A stretch of DNA of 64,000 nucleotides from Spirosoma validum (GCF_014699035.1 NZ_JACXAA010000005.1:310001-374000); one strand, 5' to 3'; positions 8,830 through 17,946 are shown, counted from the stretch's first letter. Notes: generated from the sequence alone by a model not told the origin. Numbers and translations: made by a program.

Positions 8830-9825
8830 TCACTTAACGGGGGCTGCGGGCTGTTTTTGCTGCCTGCTGCCAATTGTTGAGCGGAGCAATAGGATCGAGA
8901 TGAACAAAAAAAACACCGGGATAACAATCTTCAGGTAATCAGGGGGGTAATCGACCGACATAAAATCGTTGACGGATGCCTCGTAATAGGCCTTCAGCGT
9001 ATCCTTTGGCTTTAGCGTCTCATACTCATCTTCACTGATCGGAATGACGCGTTCCTGCTGCTGATACTGGATGGTTGCTTCGTAGGTATATAAAGGTGAA
9101 TGATTGTTTCTCCCCGAGCTATTTCCGACGGCTCGTCGATGCGTATCCAGCACCTGAACGGCGACCTCATGCCCGTTCGCTTTCAGATGCTGGTAATACT
9201 GAAAATACTGATACGTATCGTATGTAAAGAAAATAGCGGCAAGCAGGAGTTCAACGGTAAGAACGAGCCGGGCAATGTCCTGAAGAAATCCGAGCGGGAC
9301 AATCGTCACGATAACCCCTGTCAGTAAAAAGAACGAAACGGAAGTAAGCAGTAAACAGAAGAACAACAGCTTATTTTCACCCGTGAACGAACGAACCGTC
9401 GACCACTCGACCAGGCGCGATTTTCGGTTCGACTGATCGTAACGAACCTCATTACGGGGTTGCCTGAACGCATCGTAGGTCGGGTGGTAAAGCAAGTGAA
9501 CCCGATCGCCTGATCCTACATAGCCCGAATCCATAACGAACCGGGTTGTATAGGCTTTGCCCCGATACTGGAACGTCAGATACGTGCTGTTGCCTAGTAT
9601 ATCCCGCCAGGATCGCTGCTTTTGTTCCCCCTTGTCGACAAGTACGGAAATGCGCTGGCCTTCCAGCATAAACTGCTTCTGTAGCCTTGCGTCCTGATAG
9701 TATTCCCAAAATCCCCAGGTAATCACGCACAGGATCGCTGTAATAATCAGCGACATAACAAAACTATAGATGCGGCCTAACGAACTGAGCAATTGCTTGA
9801 GCATCCCTAAAAGTCCGCTGGTCAA
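8830..9825 (-). CDS. DUF3592-like membrane protein
   Basis: A 331-residue protein with two similar halves. Each has a TM pair and a beta-rich extramembrane section ending in a DUF3592-like pattern: GDRVHLLYHPTYDAFR in the first half, LKAYYEASVNDFMSVDYPPDY in the second. TMs lie near residues 17-40, 155-200 and 300-320. DUF3592 proteins are widespread and of unknown function. The gene is monocistronic, with the inverted repeat at 8701-8799 beyond its stop. Confidence 0.7.
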   Translation of the reverse strand: MTSGLLGMLKQLLSSLGRIYSFVMSLIITAILCVITWGFWEYYQDARLQKQFMLEGQRISVLVDKGEQKQRSWRDILGNSTYLTFQYRGKAYTTRFVMDSGYVGSGDRVHLLYHPTYDAFRQPRNEVRYDQSNRKSRLVEWSTVRSFTGENKLLFFCLLLTSVSFFLLTGVIVTIVPLGFLQDIARLVLTVELLLAAIFFTYDTYQYFQYYQHLKANGHEVAVQVLDTHRRAVGNSSGRNNHSPLYTYEATIQYQQQERVIPISEDEYETLKPKDTLKAYYEASVNDFMSVDYPPDYLKIVIPVFFLFISILLLRSTIGSRQQKQPAAPVK

Positions 9826-9909
9826 TAGTGGCGGATACGCTAAAAATAAACGATTTGAACCAGCAACGAACGTAACAGTTCGTAAACGGCAGAAGAAAGT
9901 CGCCGTTTA

Positions 9910-12024
9910 TTACCACTTCACGCTCAGGCGTATACCTCCCAGCACATTCCGGGCGGGCGATGCATTGTAGTAACGGTTGCCCACGGCATTCAGATCGTAG
10001 CCAAGTGAGTAGGTCTGATCAAGCAGATTATCGCCACTCGCGTAGAGGTCGAGCGTCCAGTGCTGACCCAGACTGTGCCGGAAGCCGAGCGTCGCCTGCA
10101 AAAGCCGGGTTGGGTCCGACATAACGGTGTTCCCATCGTTAAGCGGGAAATCATTCAGGTACTGGAACGTAACGTGGGCATACAGTCCGAGACGCGTTTC
10201 AGCGTCGATACCCGTCACGAGGGTTGTTGGCGCTACACCCGGTACGCGGTTGTTTGAGAGATCGGTTGTTCCCTGCTGATAGTCCCGGAACCGATAATCG
10301 GTCAACGTCATGCTATACCACAGGCGCAGGAGGTTAAAAAGCTGCGGAGACGTAGCCGAAGGAAGGATGAACGAATACGATAACTGCGTTTCCAGACCTT
10401 GCTGATCAATATGACCGCCATTCACAAAATACTCCGCGCCAGCTGCGTCGGACCGTCGGACGATCGTTTCGGTAAGTTGCAGATCATAAGCCGATACGTC
10501 GAACTGAAATCGCCCATTTGCAGCTGATCCACGCAGGCCAACTTCATAACTCGTTCCGCGTTCAGGGTTGAGGGTCGTATTGAAACCACCGGCTGATGGG
10601 CGTATTTCCTGACTCGATGGTGCTGAATAGCCCGTGCTGACACTCACAAAAGCAGAAAGGTTCTGGCCGAAGGTGCGCAGTAAGGCGACACGGGGCAACC
10701 AAACCGGCGAAAAATTACGATTCAGCAACGTAGCAGGCACCGCTCCAGCCGACCGTACTGGAAACCGAGTGAAACCATACCGAACATCGTTGCGACTCAA
10801 ACCTGCTGTCAGTCGAAAACGGGCGGGCAATTCGGTTTCGGCCTGAGCGAAGACGGTTGACTGACGTGCAATCAGTTCTTCATCGGTCTGGATGGTATCG
10901 GCAACACCCCCCCGGTTCCCGAAATTGCGGTCGACGGTGAAGGTACGCAGCAACTCCGCGCCAACGGTAAAGGTGGTTGGCAATGGACCGTTGGGCAGTC
11001 GAATTTGCGTAATGGTACGTCCGCCAAGCCCCTGATCCGTACGTCGTTCATAATTTGTGATGAATGGGTTCGCAAAGTCGGTACTCGAGCCGTAAACAAC
11101 CGTTGTGTTCTGAATCCGGTCGTTCCAGCGGTACTCATGCGAAAGTCCCAGATAGCCTACTTTCTGATAAATACCTGCCTGCTGAGCCGCACTACTGGGC
11201 AGCGTCGCCGTGGCGGGTCGCGATGCACGTGGATTTGCCTGATACTGAGCCAGCGTGAGTCCCCCCGGTGTTTGATAGTGCAGATCCGAATATAAACCCA
11301 AGACAGAAATTGTCCGTTTGGGACTAACGCTAAAGGAGCCGGTTAAGCTCAGATTGTCGCGGACAACGGCACTCTGGTCGCGGTATCCATCCGATTGTAA
11401 ATGGTTGTAGTTAAGTGATATAGCTGAATTGTTTTTGCCCGTTTGCACCGAAAGGCCATTGCCATACAAACCATAGCTGCCTGTCAGAGCCGAGACTTCA
11501 ACAAGGCTTTTATTGGCCGGAACAGCCAGGCCACTAAACAAAACTGTACCCCCTGTGCCCGCTCCGTATAAACTTCCGGACGGCCCTTTGATGACCTCGA
11601 TACGTCCTAACGCCCGCACATCCAGCGCATTTAACGGCGTATTGCCACCTGCATCTGTGAGCGGCAATTCATTCCAGTACGTCTTGATATTCCGAACCCC
11701 AAACGGCGACCGAATAGCGCTCCCCCGAATAGCCAGCCGGTAACTCCCCGGCGACCGTTCATCGGCCCGCACACCCGGTAATGTATTGAGCGCCGGTACG
11801 AGCGTTGGCGTTCCAAACCGCTGATTCAAATCCCGTCGGGTCAGCAAACCTACCGAAGCGGGCGTTTCCAGTAATCGCCGATTCGTCGCATACCCCCGCA
11901 CAACGACTTCGTTAAGTTGAAGGGTATCGTCTAAGGAAGTAGGCGTTGGTGCGGTTTGGGCCTGGAGAACAGATATACTTAAGCCGTAAACGAAAATAGC
12001 CGTTGAGAAGTAACGTGGTAGCAT
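9910..12024 (-). CDS. TonB-dependent outer-membrane receptor
   Basis: A 704-residue receptor with signal peptide (cleavage near VLQAQ, about residue 23), a TonB-box-like segment (LQLNEVVVRG), the plug domain (about 55-170, including TLPGVRADERSPGSYRLAIRGS and GRIEVIKGPSGSLYGAGTGG) and a 22-strand-type barrel ending in an aromatic-rich strand (GGIRLSVKW). It lacks the carboxypeptidase-like N-terminal domain of SusC proteins and has no SusD partner, so uptake of an iron chelate or similar cofactor is more likely than glycan uptake. No regulator or transporter lies next to it. Confidence 0.93.
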   Translation of the reverse strand: MLPRYFSTAIFVYGLSISVLQAQTAPTPTSLDDTLQLNEVVVRGYATNRRLLETPASVGLLTRRDLNQRFGTPTLVPALNTLPGVRADERSPGSYRLAIRGSAIRSPFGVRNIKTYWNELPLTDAGGNTPLNALDVRALGRIEVIKGPSGSLYGAGTGGTVLFSGLAVPANKSLVEVSALTGSYGLYGNGLSVQTGKNNSAISLNYNHLQSDGYRDQSAVVRDNLSLTGSFSVSPKRTISVLGLYSDLHYQTPGGLTLAQYQANPRASRPATATLPSSAAQQAGIYQKVGYLGLSHEYRWNDRIQNTTVVYGSSTDFANPFITNYERRTDQGLGGRTITQIRLPNGPLPTTFTVGAELLRTFTVDRNFGNRGGVADTIQTDEELIARQSTVFAQAETELPARFRLTAGLSRNDVRYGFTRFPVRSAGAVPATLLNRNFSPVWLPRVALLRTFGQNLSAFVSVSTGYSAPSSQEIRPSAGGFNTTLNPERGTSYEVGLRGSAANGRFQFDVSAYDLQLTETIVRRSDAAGAEYFVNGGHIDQQGLETQLSYSFILPSATSPQLFNLLRLWYSMTLTDYRFRDYQQGTTDLSNNRVPGVAPTTLVTGIDAETRLGLYAHVTFQYLNDFPLNDGNTVMSDPTRLLQATLGFRHSLGQHWTLDLYASGDNLLDQTYSLGYDLNAVGNRYYNASPARNVLGGIRLSVKW

Positions 12025-12283
12025 CTATAATGGAATATAATGTAAAAGTACAACGTAACCAGGGAACAAAAGGGTTTCTATTTCTTTCGAACAAGTAGAA
12101 CAGATTTCCGGCAAAGGCCTAGTAGACCCACATTTATTTATTCGTACAGTTTGCCAATTGTCCTTATTATATTTCCAGTACAAACCGTTTTCACGGATTA
12201 GTTTCGCTTATAGATTTACGGACGAAGCCAGCGCTTCGGTGTTACTAGCCATAGTTCATAATAAAAGAGGTGCTTCAACAAAT

Positions 12284-12655
12284 ATGATTCTGACTGTAGA
12301 GACACAAGTTGATTATGAACAGGCTATGGAAGGTATAGAAACCTACTTAGCTAAGGGATCTGCCAGTCTGTTAGAAACAGATTTGGCTGAATTACAGCGG
12401 CTGTCGTTGTTGGTTGAACGGTATGAGGAGTAACATTACCCAATGCATGTCGAGCCTGCAACGCTACCCGAAATGATACGTCTGAGGATGTTTCAGGAGA
12501 ATCTAAAACAACGCGACACCGCCAACGTATTGGGAATTACAAAAACGCGCCTTTCAGAAGTGCTGCCGGGTAAACGGAAAGTGAATATGGACTTAGCAAT
12601 ACGCTTACACGATAAGCTCCACATCCGGGCCGAGTATATTCTGAAGACAGCTTAA
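12284..12655 (+). pseudogene. HigA-like antitoxin split by an in-frame stop
   Basis: Two open pieces share one frame and are separated by a single TAA at 12431-12433. The first piece (ATG 12284, ending LSLLVERYEE) is the N-terminal part of HigA-type antitoxins. After the stop the same frame continues HYPMHVEPATLPEMIRLRM, then an HTH with TKTRLSEVLPGKRKVNMDLAIRLHDKL. In the family the junction normally reads YED/EKHYPI or similar, so one base change of AAA or GAA to TAA explains the break. A second ATG at 12443 could still give a 70-residue HTH-only protein. No HigB toxin gene is recognisable upstream. It is either decaying or a naturally truncated regulator. Confidence 0.75.
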
Positions 12656-13770
12656 TTAGGTAACTTCATCCGATACAGTCGGAACGGATACTCTACTTTA
12701 TCCTGGCCATCGTTGTATTTTTTCGTGCGGTGAATCTGAGCCGCCGTCATGTAAAGATAACCGTCTGGCCCAATGGCGAAACTGTCGGGCCACAGAAAAC
12801 GGCTGTCTCGGGCAAGCGTTTCGAGTTTACGGTCAGGCGTTACGTAGCGTACCGCTTTGCTGGGTGAATCAGTCAGGTACACGTTTCCTTTGGCGTCCGA
12901 AATCATACCGTGCGAAATGCCCGTTTCGGCAACTACTTCGACGTGCGAAGCAACCTCCGCCGGACTCAGTGCCGGGTTACGCAGGTACTCAGTTTCAATC
13001 CGGTATAATTTGGTCTGGTTAATGGCCCGGTAATAGAAATACTTGAAATCGTCCGTCAGCGCGATGCCATTGACGTTACTGCTGAACGGTTTGCCGTCTT
13101 TGTCTTTTACTTCTTTTCCATCAATTTTCAACATAAAACCTGGCTCGGCTTTGGTTGATTTATCGTCTTTAAGCAGATCACGGCTTTTCCCCGTTTTCAA
13201 ATCCAGCACGACGATCGTCGCTCGTTTCGGATCAGACAAATAAGCAACCTGATGCTGCGTATCGACCCGTACGTCGTTGAGAGCCGTTTTCTCACGGGGT
13301 AAATCTTCAAAGCGGTAGATCTTCTCGACCTGATTCGTCGCCAGATTAATTTTCAGCAGTTTAACACCATCTGGTATCGTCGCTTCTTCACCGGGGTTGC
13401 CCGGGTCAAGCACCCAAAGCGCGTTGGTCTGGTCGACAAACAACGCCTGTACATTCATGAACCGCTCTTTCGGCTTGAGCGAATCCCACTGATTCCATTC
13501 GGCGTTGGGGTAGGGCTTCCGTTGTCCCGGTCCGTCGCCACGGTTGACGATCTCGGCCAGCGCATAGTCGTAATTCTCTGGCTTTTTCGGGAACGTAATG
13601 AAAATGCGTTTTTCTTTGGAAACGCCTACGCCAATGGGTTGATGTTTCCCAAATTCAGCTACTGTTTCTACGTTCGGTGCCTGACCCGAAGGACCTTGTG
13701 AGGTAGGTGACTGGGCATTAGCTAAAGAGCTGCACATGAGAAGAAATAAGGTGAAAAGTGGCGTTTTCAT
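12652..13770 (-). CDS. Secreted L-dopachrome tautomerase-related (major royal jelly-like) beta-propeller protein
   Basis: A 372-residue protein from the ATG at 13770, which gives a good signal peptide (MKTPLFTLFLLMCSSLANAQ). An upstream in-frame start at 13902 would bury this signal, so it is rejected. The rest shows repeated propeller blades with the family marks of yellow/MRJP proteins, such as NDVRVDTQHQVAYLSD, KPFSSNVNGIALTDD and an SHGMISDAKGNVYLTD blade. The bacterial members are uncharacterised periplasmic or secreted proteins. The last four bases overlap the convergent antitoxin remnant. It is divergent from the SMP-30 propeller at 13941. Confidence 0.85.
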   Translation of the reverse strand: MKTPLFTLFLLMCSSLANAQSPTSQGPSGQAPNVETVAEFGKHQPIGVGVSKEKRIFITFPKKPENYDYALAEIVNRGDGPGQRKPYPNAEWNQWDSLKPKERFMNVQALFVDQTNALWVLDPGNPGEEATIPDGVKLLKINLATNQVEKIYRFEDLPREKTALNDVRVDTQHQVAYLSDPKRATIVVLDLKTGKSRDLLKDDKSTKAEPGFMLKIDGKEVKDKDGKPFSSNVNGIALTDDFKYFYYRAINQTKLYRIETEYLRNPALSPAEVASHVEVVAETGISHGMISDAKGNVYLTDSPSKAVRYVTPDRKLETLARDSRFLWPDSFAIGPDGYLYMTAAQIHRTKKYNDGQDKVEYPFRLYRMKLPN

Positions 13771-13940
13771 ACGTTGGGCACAGTAAATAAGACTACTACG
13801 TACTAACGACTGCCAGGAACGATGGTTTAGAAAAAGTGACCTGAGTTGTTCGATAACCAAAAACTCATCTTTTGAGATTTTGATAACCGTAGGAAGCCAC
13901 AACCGGTTAGACGTTGTAAGTACGAACGCTCATTAATGGT

Positions 13941-14969
13941 ATGAAACTTTCTTTTCGGTGTCTGTCTTTCCTTATTCTGTTGACTGGTTGCTACGTAGTG
14001 AAAGCGCAGGCGACGCAGTACGCTACCATTGGTCAGGTCGTACGTAATGATTCTAAACTAAATCAATTGATTCCGGCCGACGCGAAAATTGAGATTATTG
14101 CAGCCGGTTTTGGGCATCTGGAAGGCCCTGTCTGGATTCGTGATAGTAGCTATTTGCTCGTCAACGACACCAAGGCGCAGACAACTTACAAATGGTCACC
14201 ACAAACAGGGTTATCGAAGTTTATTGAGCATAATGGCTACACAGGACGAATGCCCTATAGTGAGGAACCTGGTAGCAATGGCATGACCGTTGATAAGCAG
14301 GGGCGGCTGATTATCTGCGACCATGGCGACCGACGTATTGCCGCTTTGCCACTACGTGAAAAAGGGGGTAAGCGCACGTTGACCGATAATTTTCAGGGGA
14401 AGCGATTTAGCAGCCCGAACGACGTCGTAGCTCATTCAAGCGGTAGTTTGTATTTCTCAGATCCACCGTATGGTTTGCCATTGAAAGACAAAGACCCTAC
14501 CCGTGAAATGACTGTTAACGGCGTTTATCGGCTTGCAGCCAACGGAACTGCTACGTTACTGGTTAGCGACATGACCCTGCCAAACGGACTGGCATTTTCG
14601 CCGGATGAAAAAACGCTGTATGTAACGCAGTCCGATTCGCTAAAGCCCGTTATCAACGCCTATTCAGTACTGGCCGACGGTTCGCTGAGCAAAGGGAAAT
14701 TGTTTTTTGATGGGAAAACTGTTCCCAAACTTCGGTATAAAGAAGTGCCGGATGGCATCAAGGTCGATACCCAGGGAAATTGCTGGGTCGCGGGTCCAGG
14801 CGGCTTACTGATTATTTCTCCGGCGGGTAAGTTGCTTGGACGTATCGATACCGGCGAAGTGATTGCCAACTGTGCCTGGGGCGACGATGGAAGCACGCTC
14901 TACATCGCATCGGGTATGTTTTTATGCCGGATAAAAACGAGTGTAAAAGGGATTCTGCCAGGCAACTAA
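13941..14969 (+). CDS. SMP-30/gluconolactonase family protein, secreted
   Basis: A 342-residue six-bladed propeller with an N-terminal signal peptide ending near KAQA (about residue 24). Family positions are visible: the metal ligand Glu in LEGPVWIRDSSYLLVND, the Asn in RFSSPNDVVAHSSGSLYFSDPPYG, and the later GLAFSPDEKTLYVTQS and PDGIKVDTQGNCWVAGPGG blades. It probably hydrolyses a sugar lactone in the periplasm, which would fit the sugar oxidoreductases nearby. It is transcribed alone, away from the MRJP-like gene, from a 170-bp spacer. Confidence 0.9.
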   Translation: MKLSFRCLSFLILLTGCYVVKAQATQYATIGQVVRNDSKLNQLIPADAKIEIIAAGFGHLEGPVWIRDSSYLLVNDTKAQTTYKWSPQTGLSKFIEHNGYTGRMPYSEEPGSNGMTVDKQGRLIICDHGDRRIAALPLREKGGKRTLTDNFQGKRFSSPNDVVAHSSGSLYFSDPPYGLPLKDKDPTREMTVNGVYRLAANGTATLLVSDMTLPNGLAFSPDEKTLYVTQSDSLKPVINAYSVLADGSLSKGKLFFDGKTVPKLRYKEVPDGIKVDTQGNCWVAGPGGLLIISPAGKLLGRIDTGEVIANCAWGDDGSTLYIASGMFLCRIKTSVKGILPGN

Positions 14970-15036
14970 TAGTGGTTAGATAATTGGCCGATTCGGGAAA
15001 AAACGGATGTTGTACATAGCTATATCGTGTGCTTTA

Positions 15037-15078
15037 CTATGCTCAAGTATAGTGCTATATAAAAGTATAGTACTATAA
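15037..15078. promoter_or_regulatory. Operator-like palindrome array upstream of the pirin gene
   Basis: Three overlapping or adjacent palindromes lie in 42 bp: ACTAT (15037-15041) with ATAGT (15050-15054), TATAGTGCTATA (15049-15060) and the perfect TATAGTACTATA (15067-15078). The last two are 18 bp centre to centre. They sit just upstream of a -7 box at 15098-15105. HxlR or MarR-type redox repressors bind TACT/AGTA-type sites and often control pirin genes; that link is inference. Confidence 0.6.
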
Positions 15079-15097
15079 AATATATAGTTAATTTGGG

Positions 15098-15105
15098 TAG
15101 CTTTG
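15098..15105 (+). promoter_or_regulatory. Promoter -7 box for the pirin gene
   Basis: TAGCTTTG matches TAnnTTTG. It gives a leader of about 65 nt to the preferred ATG at 15174. The perfect palindrome at 15067-15078 would overlap the -33 region. Confidence 0.5.
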
Positions 15106-15173
15106 TGTAGGGAATGACGAATACCTTTTGCCGGAACAAGAGGCTGTTCGAGCACCCAATAACGTACAACATC

Positions 15174-16070
15174 ATGGAATCGATCGTAGAACAACAAATA
15201 GCTAGTAAAAGAAGAGTCGTCACTATTCACACCCCTCCCGCACAACAGGGATTTCTGGGGCCTGGCCACACTGCCCGCGCCGTTATACAAACTGATTTTA
15301 CGCAAAGTGATCCGTTTATTGTGCTGATGGATGACCGGCTCGATAAACAGGATGGTGAACCCGTGGGTGGTCCACATCCACACGCTGGATTTGAAACGGT
15401 TTCCTTATTGCTGGAAGGAGAAATGGGGGACTCCGCTCACCAGATGAAAGGCGGAGATTTCCAGATCATGACGGCAGGAAGCGGTATTGTTCATACCGAA
15501 ACCATTGAGCGGGAAGCAACGATGCGGCTTTTGCAGATGTGGCTAAATCTGCCCAAACAAGATCGGTGGGCTACGCCACGGGTACAGGATCTTCCGTTAG
15601 CGCATGTTCCCAAACGAATCGAAAAAGGAGTAGAAATTCGGGTTTATAGCGGTTCATTTGCTGGCATTACGTCACCCATCCAGAATTACGTACCGCTCAT
15701 CATCGCCGACATTCACCTGCAGCCGGGAACCAGTACTACACAACTGATCCCCGATTCGTTTAACGCGTTTCTCTACGTGATTGAAGGCAGTATAACCATT
15801 GGAGACGATCATACTACGTTACAGCAAGACCAGGTCGGATGGCTCAACAAACTGTCTGGAAATAGCCAAAGTGAACTACAACTAGAAGCAGGCGAAGCCG
15901 GAGGACGGGTTATTTTATATGCCGGACAGCCTCAGCAGGATCCGATTGTCTCGTACGGTCCATTCATCGCTGATAACCAGGACGAGATAAGAGGATTATA
16001 TCGGGATTTTCGCCAGGGCAAGATGAGGCACGTATCAAATCTTCCTCAAAGCCAGCGGCTGGTGTATTAA
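15174..16070 (+). CDS. Pirin family protein (putative quercetin dioxygenase type)
   Basis: A 298-residue bicupin. The N-terminal cupin has the pirin metal-site pattern: GGPHPHAGFETVSLLLEGE carries two His, then IMTAGSGIVHTE carries the third His with a Glu. The second cupin (GSITIGDDHTTLQQDQVGWL) is the usual C-terminal domain. ATG 15174 (MESIVEQQIAS) is chosen because pirins start this way; an in-frame ATG at 15114 adds 20 residues and lies only 8 bp from the -7 box. Pirins oxidise flavonol-like compounds or act as iron/redox-dependent cofactors. An elaborate operator array precedes the gene. Confidence 0.9.
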   Translation: MESIVEQQIASKRRVVTIHTPPAQQGFLGPGHTARAVIQTDFTQSDPFIVLMDDRLDKQDGEPVGGPHPHAGFETVSLLLEGEMGDSAHQMKGGDFQIMTAGSGIVHTETIEREATMRLLQMWLNLPKQDRWATPRVQDLPLAHVPKRIEKGVEIRVYSGSFAGITSPIQNYVPLIIADIHLQPGTSTTQLIPDSFNAFLYVIEGSITIGDDHTTLQQDQVGWLNKLSGNSQSELQLEAGEAGGRVILYAGQPQQDPIVSYGPFIADNQDEIRGLYRDFRQGKMRHVSNLPQSQRLVY

Positions 16071-16136
16071 GTTGGCAGTTAGTGATTGGGTATCTGTGCT
16101 CTTTAGGTAGATTGAACATGTCAGATGCCATACGCC

Positions 16137-16191
16137 AAGCAGATCTGGAAATCAGTTAGACGTTACGTTCAGCTGATTTTCAGATCTGCTT
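16137..16191. repeat. Inverted repeat, 19-bp arms
   Basis: Arms 16137-16155 and 16173-16191 match with one mismatch around a 17-bp loop. It lies about 65 bp beyond the pirin stop. No T-run follows on either strand, so a simple intrinsic terminator is unlikely. It could be a transcript-end stabiliser or a dispersed repeat. Confidence 0.75.
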
Positions 16192-16319
16192 ACTGTTTAC
16201 GAGACTTGTATGGAGAAACTATCTATGATGTCTGGAAGCAAGTAGTAACAAATAGTGAAAGGTGAAAAAACAAACATTACCTAGAAACGGGCTTGCTGAA
16301 TAAAGTCCTGATTTTTCGT

Positions 16320-16327
16320 TATATTTG
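16320..16327 (+). promoter_or_regulatory. Promoter -7 box before the DEAD-box helicase
   Basis: TATATTTG matches TAnnTTTG. It overlaps a possible TTG start at 16325, which rules that start out if the box is used. The next in-frame ATG (16337) lies 9 nt downstream. Confidence 0.5.
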
Positions 16328-16336
16328 TTTCAAATC

Positions 16337-17923
16337 ATGCGGTTTGCTGACTGGAAAAGTAAGGTCAGCGGTTTTTCAACATCACTATCGGCTGTTACCT
16401 TGACATTTTCCGAATTTAATCTTCACGACGACCTGCTGGCTGGCGTGGATGCGATGAACTACTTAAAAGCCACGCCCATTCAGGAGATGGCTATTCCAAA
16501 AATCCTCGAAGGGCGCGACCTCATTGCCAGCGCTCAGACCGGAACAGGAAAAACGGCGGCTTACCTAATCCCCCTTCTCGATCGTATTTCGCATACCAAC
16601 CACGATCATACCAGTACGCTCATTCTGGTACCGACCCGCGAACTGGCCAAGCAAATCGACGAGCAGGTAGAAGGGTTTGGGTACTTTGTTCAAGCCAATA
16701 GCATTGCTATTTACGGTGGTGGCAAAGGTGATGATTGGGATAAACAGCGGAAGGCGCTCGAAACCGGCGCCGATATCATTATTGCCACGCCGGGTCGGTT
16801 GATTGCCCATATGCAGCTGGGCTACGTTAAGTTTGATAAGATCGATTACCTGGTGCTTGATGAAGCCGACAAAATGCTCGACATGGGCTTTTCGGACGAC
16901 ATCCTGAACATCGTAGCGAAACTACCGACCAAACGCCAAACGCTGTTGTTTTCGGCCACGATGCCCAACAAAATCCGCGAGTTCTCGAAGAAATTGCTGA
17001 CCGATCCGGAAGAGATTCGGCTGGCTGTTTCGAAGCCTGCGGCCGGGATTGATCAGCAATTTTATCTGGCCTACGATAATCAAAAGCTGCCTCTGCTGGC
17101 TCATCTGATTAAAAACAGCCCGACACCCGTGCAAAGCATGGTGCTATTCACCTCAAAAAAGGCGGAAGTAAACGGGATTGTGCGGGCACTGAGTAAACTC
17201 GGGTACGAATCGCGTGGAATCAGCTCCGATCTGGAACAGGATGATCGCGAGGTCGTGCTACGTGACTTTAAAAATAAAGCGTTCCCTATTCTGGTCGCTA
17301 CCGACGTACTGTCGCGGGGGATCGATATTGATAACCTGACCCACGTAGTCAATTACGACATACCGCGTGATGCCGAAGATTACGTGCACCGCATTGGTCG
17401 AACGGCGCGGGCGGCTACAACTGGTACGGCTATTACGTTCATCAGCGATCAGGACCAGAATCGAATTGTCAATATCGAGCGACTGATCGAGCGTGAAATT
17501 GAAAAACGGTCAATCACGGAAGAATTGGATATGGGCAAATCGCCCGTGTTCGATCCGAAGCGGTTCAGTGGTTTGCGTGGAAAAGGACCTCGCGGAAACA
17601 ATGGTAGTGGTGCTGGTCGGGGAGGACGCGAGGGTAGAAGTTCTGGCAAGGATGGTCGTGATAATCGTCGGGGCTCTGATCGACGTCGACCTGAAAACGG
17701 GAATGCACCCGCTGGCGAACAACCTAAGCCTACTGATTCAGGAGTTAATTCACGGCCGGAAGGAACTGAAACGCCTGGCAATGGCTCGTCCCAGCCTCAG
17801 TCAATGGCCGTTGATGGTCAAGCCTCTGACAAACCCAAACGCCGGAAAAAACGCCGTCGGGGTCCACGGGGAGAAGGTCATTCTGCCGAACCAACCCAAC
17901 CCACGGTTCCCGTTGGGGAGTAA
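16337..17923 (+). CDS. DEAD-box ATP-dependent RNA helicase
   Basis: A helicase of about 528 residues with all core motifs: Q-motif (FSEFNLHDDLL ... ATPIQE), motif I AQTGTGKT, Ia PTRELAKQ, Ib ATPGR, II VLDEADKMLD, III SAT, IV LFTSKK, V ATDVLSRGIDID and VI HRIGRTAR. The last 130 residues are low complexity: Gly/Arg-rich, then Lys/Arg-rich (KPKRRKKRRRGPRG), as in cold-shock RhlE/CsdA-like helicases, and would bind RNA. ATG 16337 is used. Most relatives begin at the Q-motif, so TTG 16400 is a serious alternative. The role is RNA unwinding in ribosome assembly, decay or cold adaptation. Confidence 0.93.
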   Translation: MRFADWKSKVSGFSTSLSAVTLTFSEFNLHDDLLAGVDAMNYLKATPIQEMAIPKILEGRDLIASAQTGTGKTAAYLIPLLDRISHTNHDHTSTLILVPTRELAKQIDEQVEGFGYFVQANSIAIYGGGKGDDWDKQRKALETGADIIIATPGRLIAHMQLGYVKFDKIDYLVLDEADKMLDMGFSDDILNIVAKLPTKRQTLLFSATMPNKIREFSKKLLTDPEEIRLAVSKPAAGIDQQFYLAYDNQKLPLLAHLIKNSPTPVQSMVLFTSKKAEVNGIVRALSKLGYESRGISSDLEQDDREVVLRDFKNKAFPILVATDVLSRGIDIDNLTHVVNYDIPRDAEDYVHRIGRTARAATTGTAITFISDQDQNRIVNIERLIEREIEKRSITEELDMGKSPVFDPKRFSGLRGKGPRGNNGSGAGRGGREGRSSGKDGRDNRRGSDRRRPENGNAPAGEQPKPTDSGVNSRPEGTETPGNGSSQPQSMAVDGQASDKPKRRKKRRRGPRGEGHSAEPTQPTVPVGE

Positions 17924-17946
17924 ATACGTGCTTTTCCTATGCAGAT

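Noticed and set aside
12158..12283. N-terminal extension of the antitoxin, or a HigB toxin end
   Set aside because: A faint similarity to HigB C-termini (HNKRGAST) is too weak to support a gene; probably leader sequence.
13771..13902. Longer start for the MRJP-like protein
   Set aside because: It would place a charged 44-residue segment in front of a clear signal peptide.
14976..15383. 135-residue minus-strand frame before pirin
   Set aside because: It runs through the operator array and the antisense of the pirin start.
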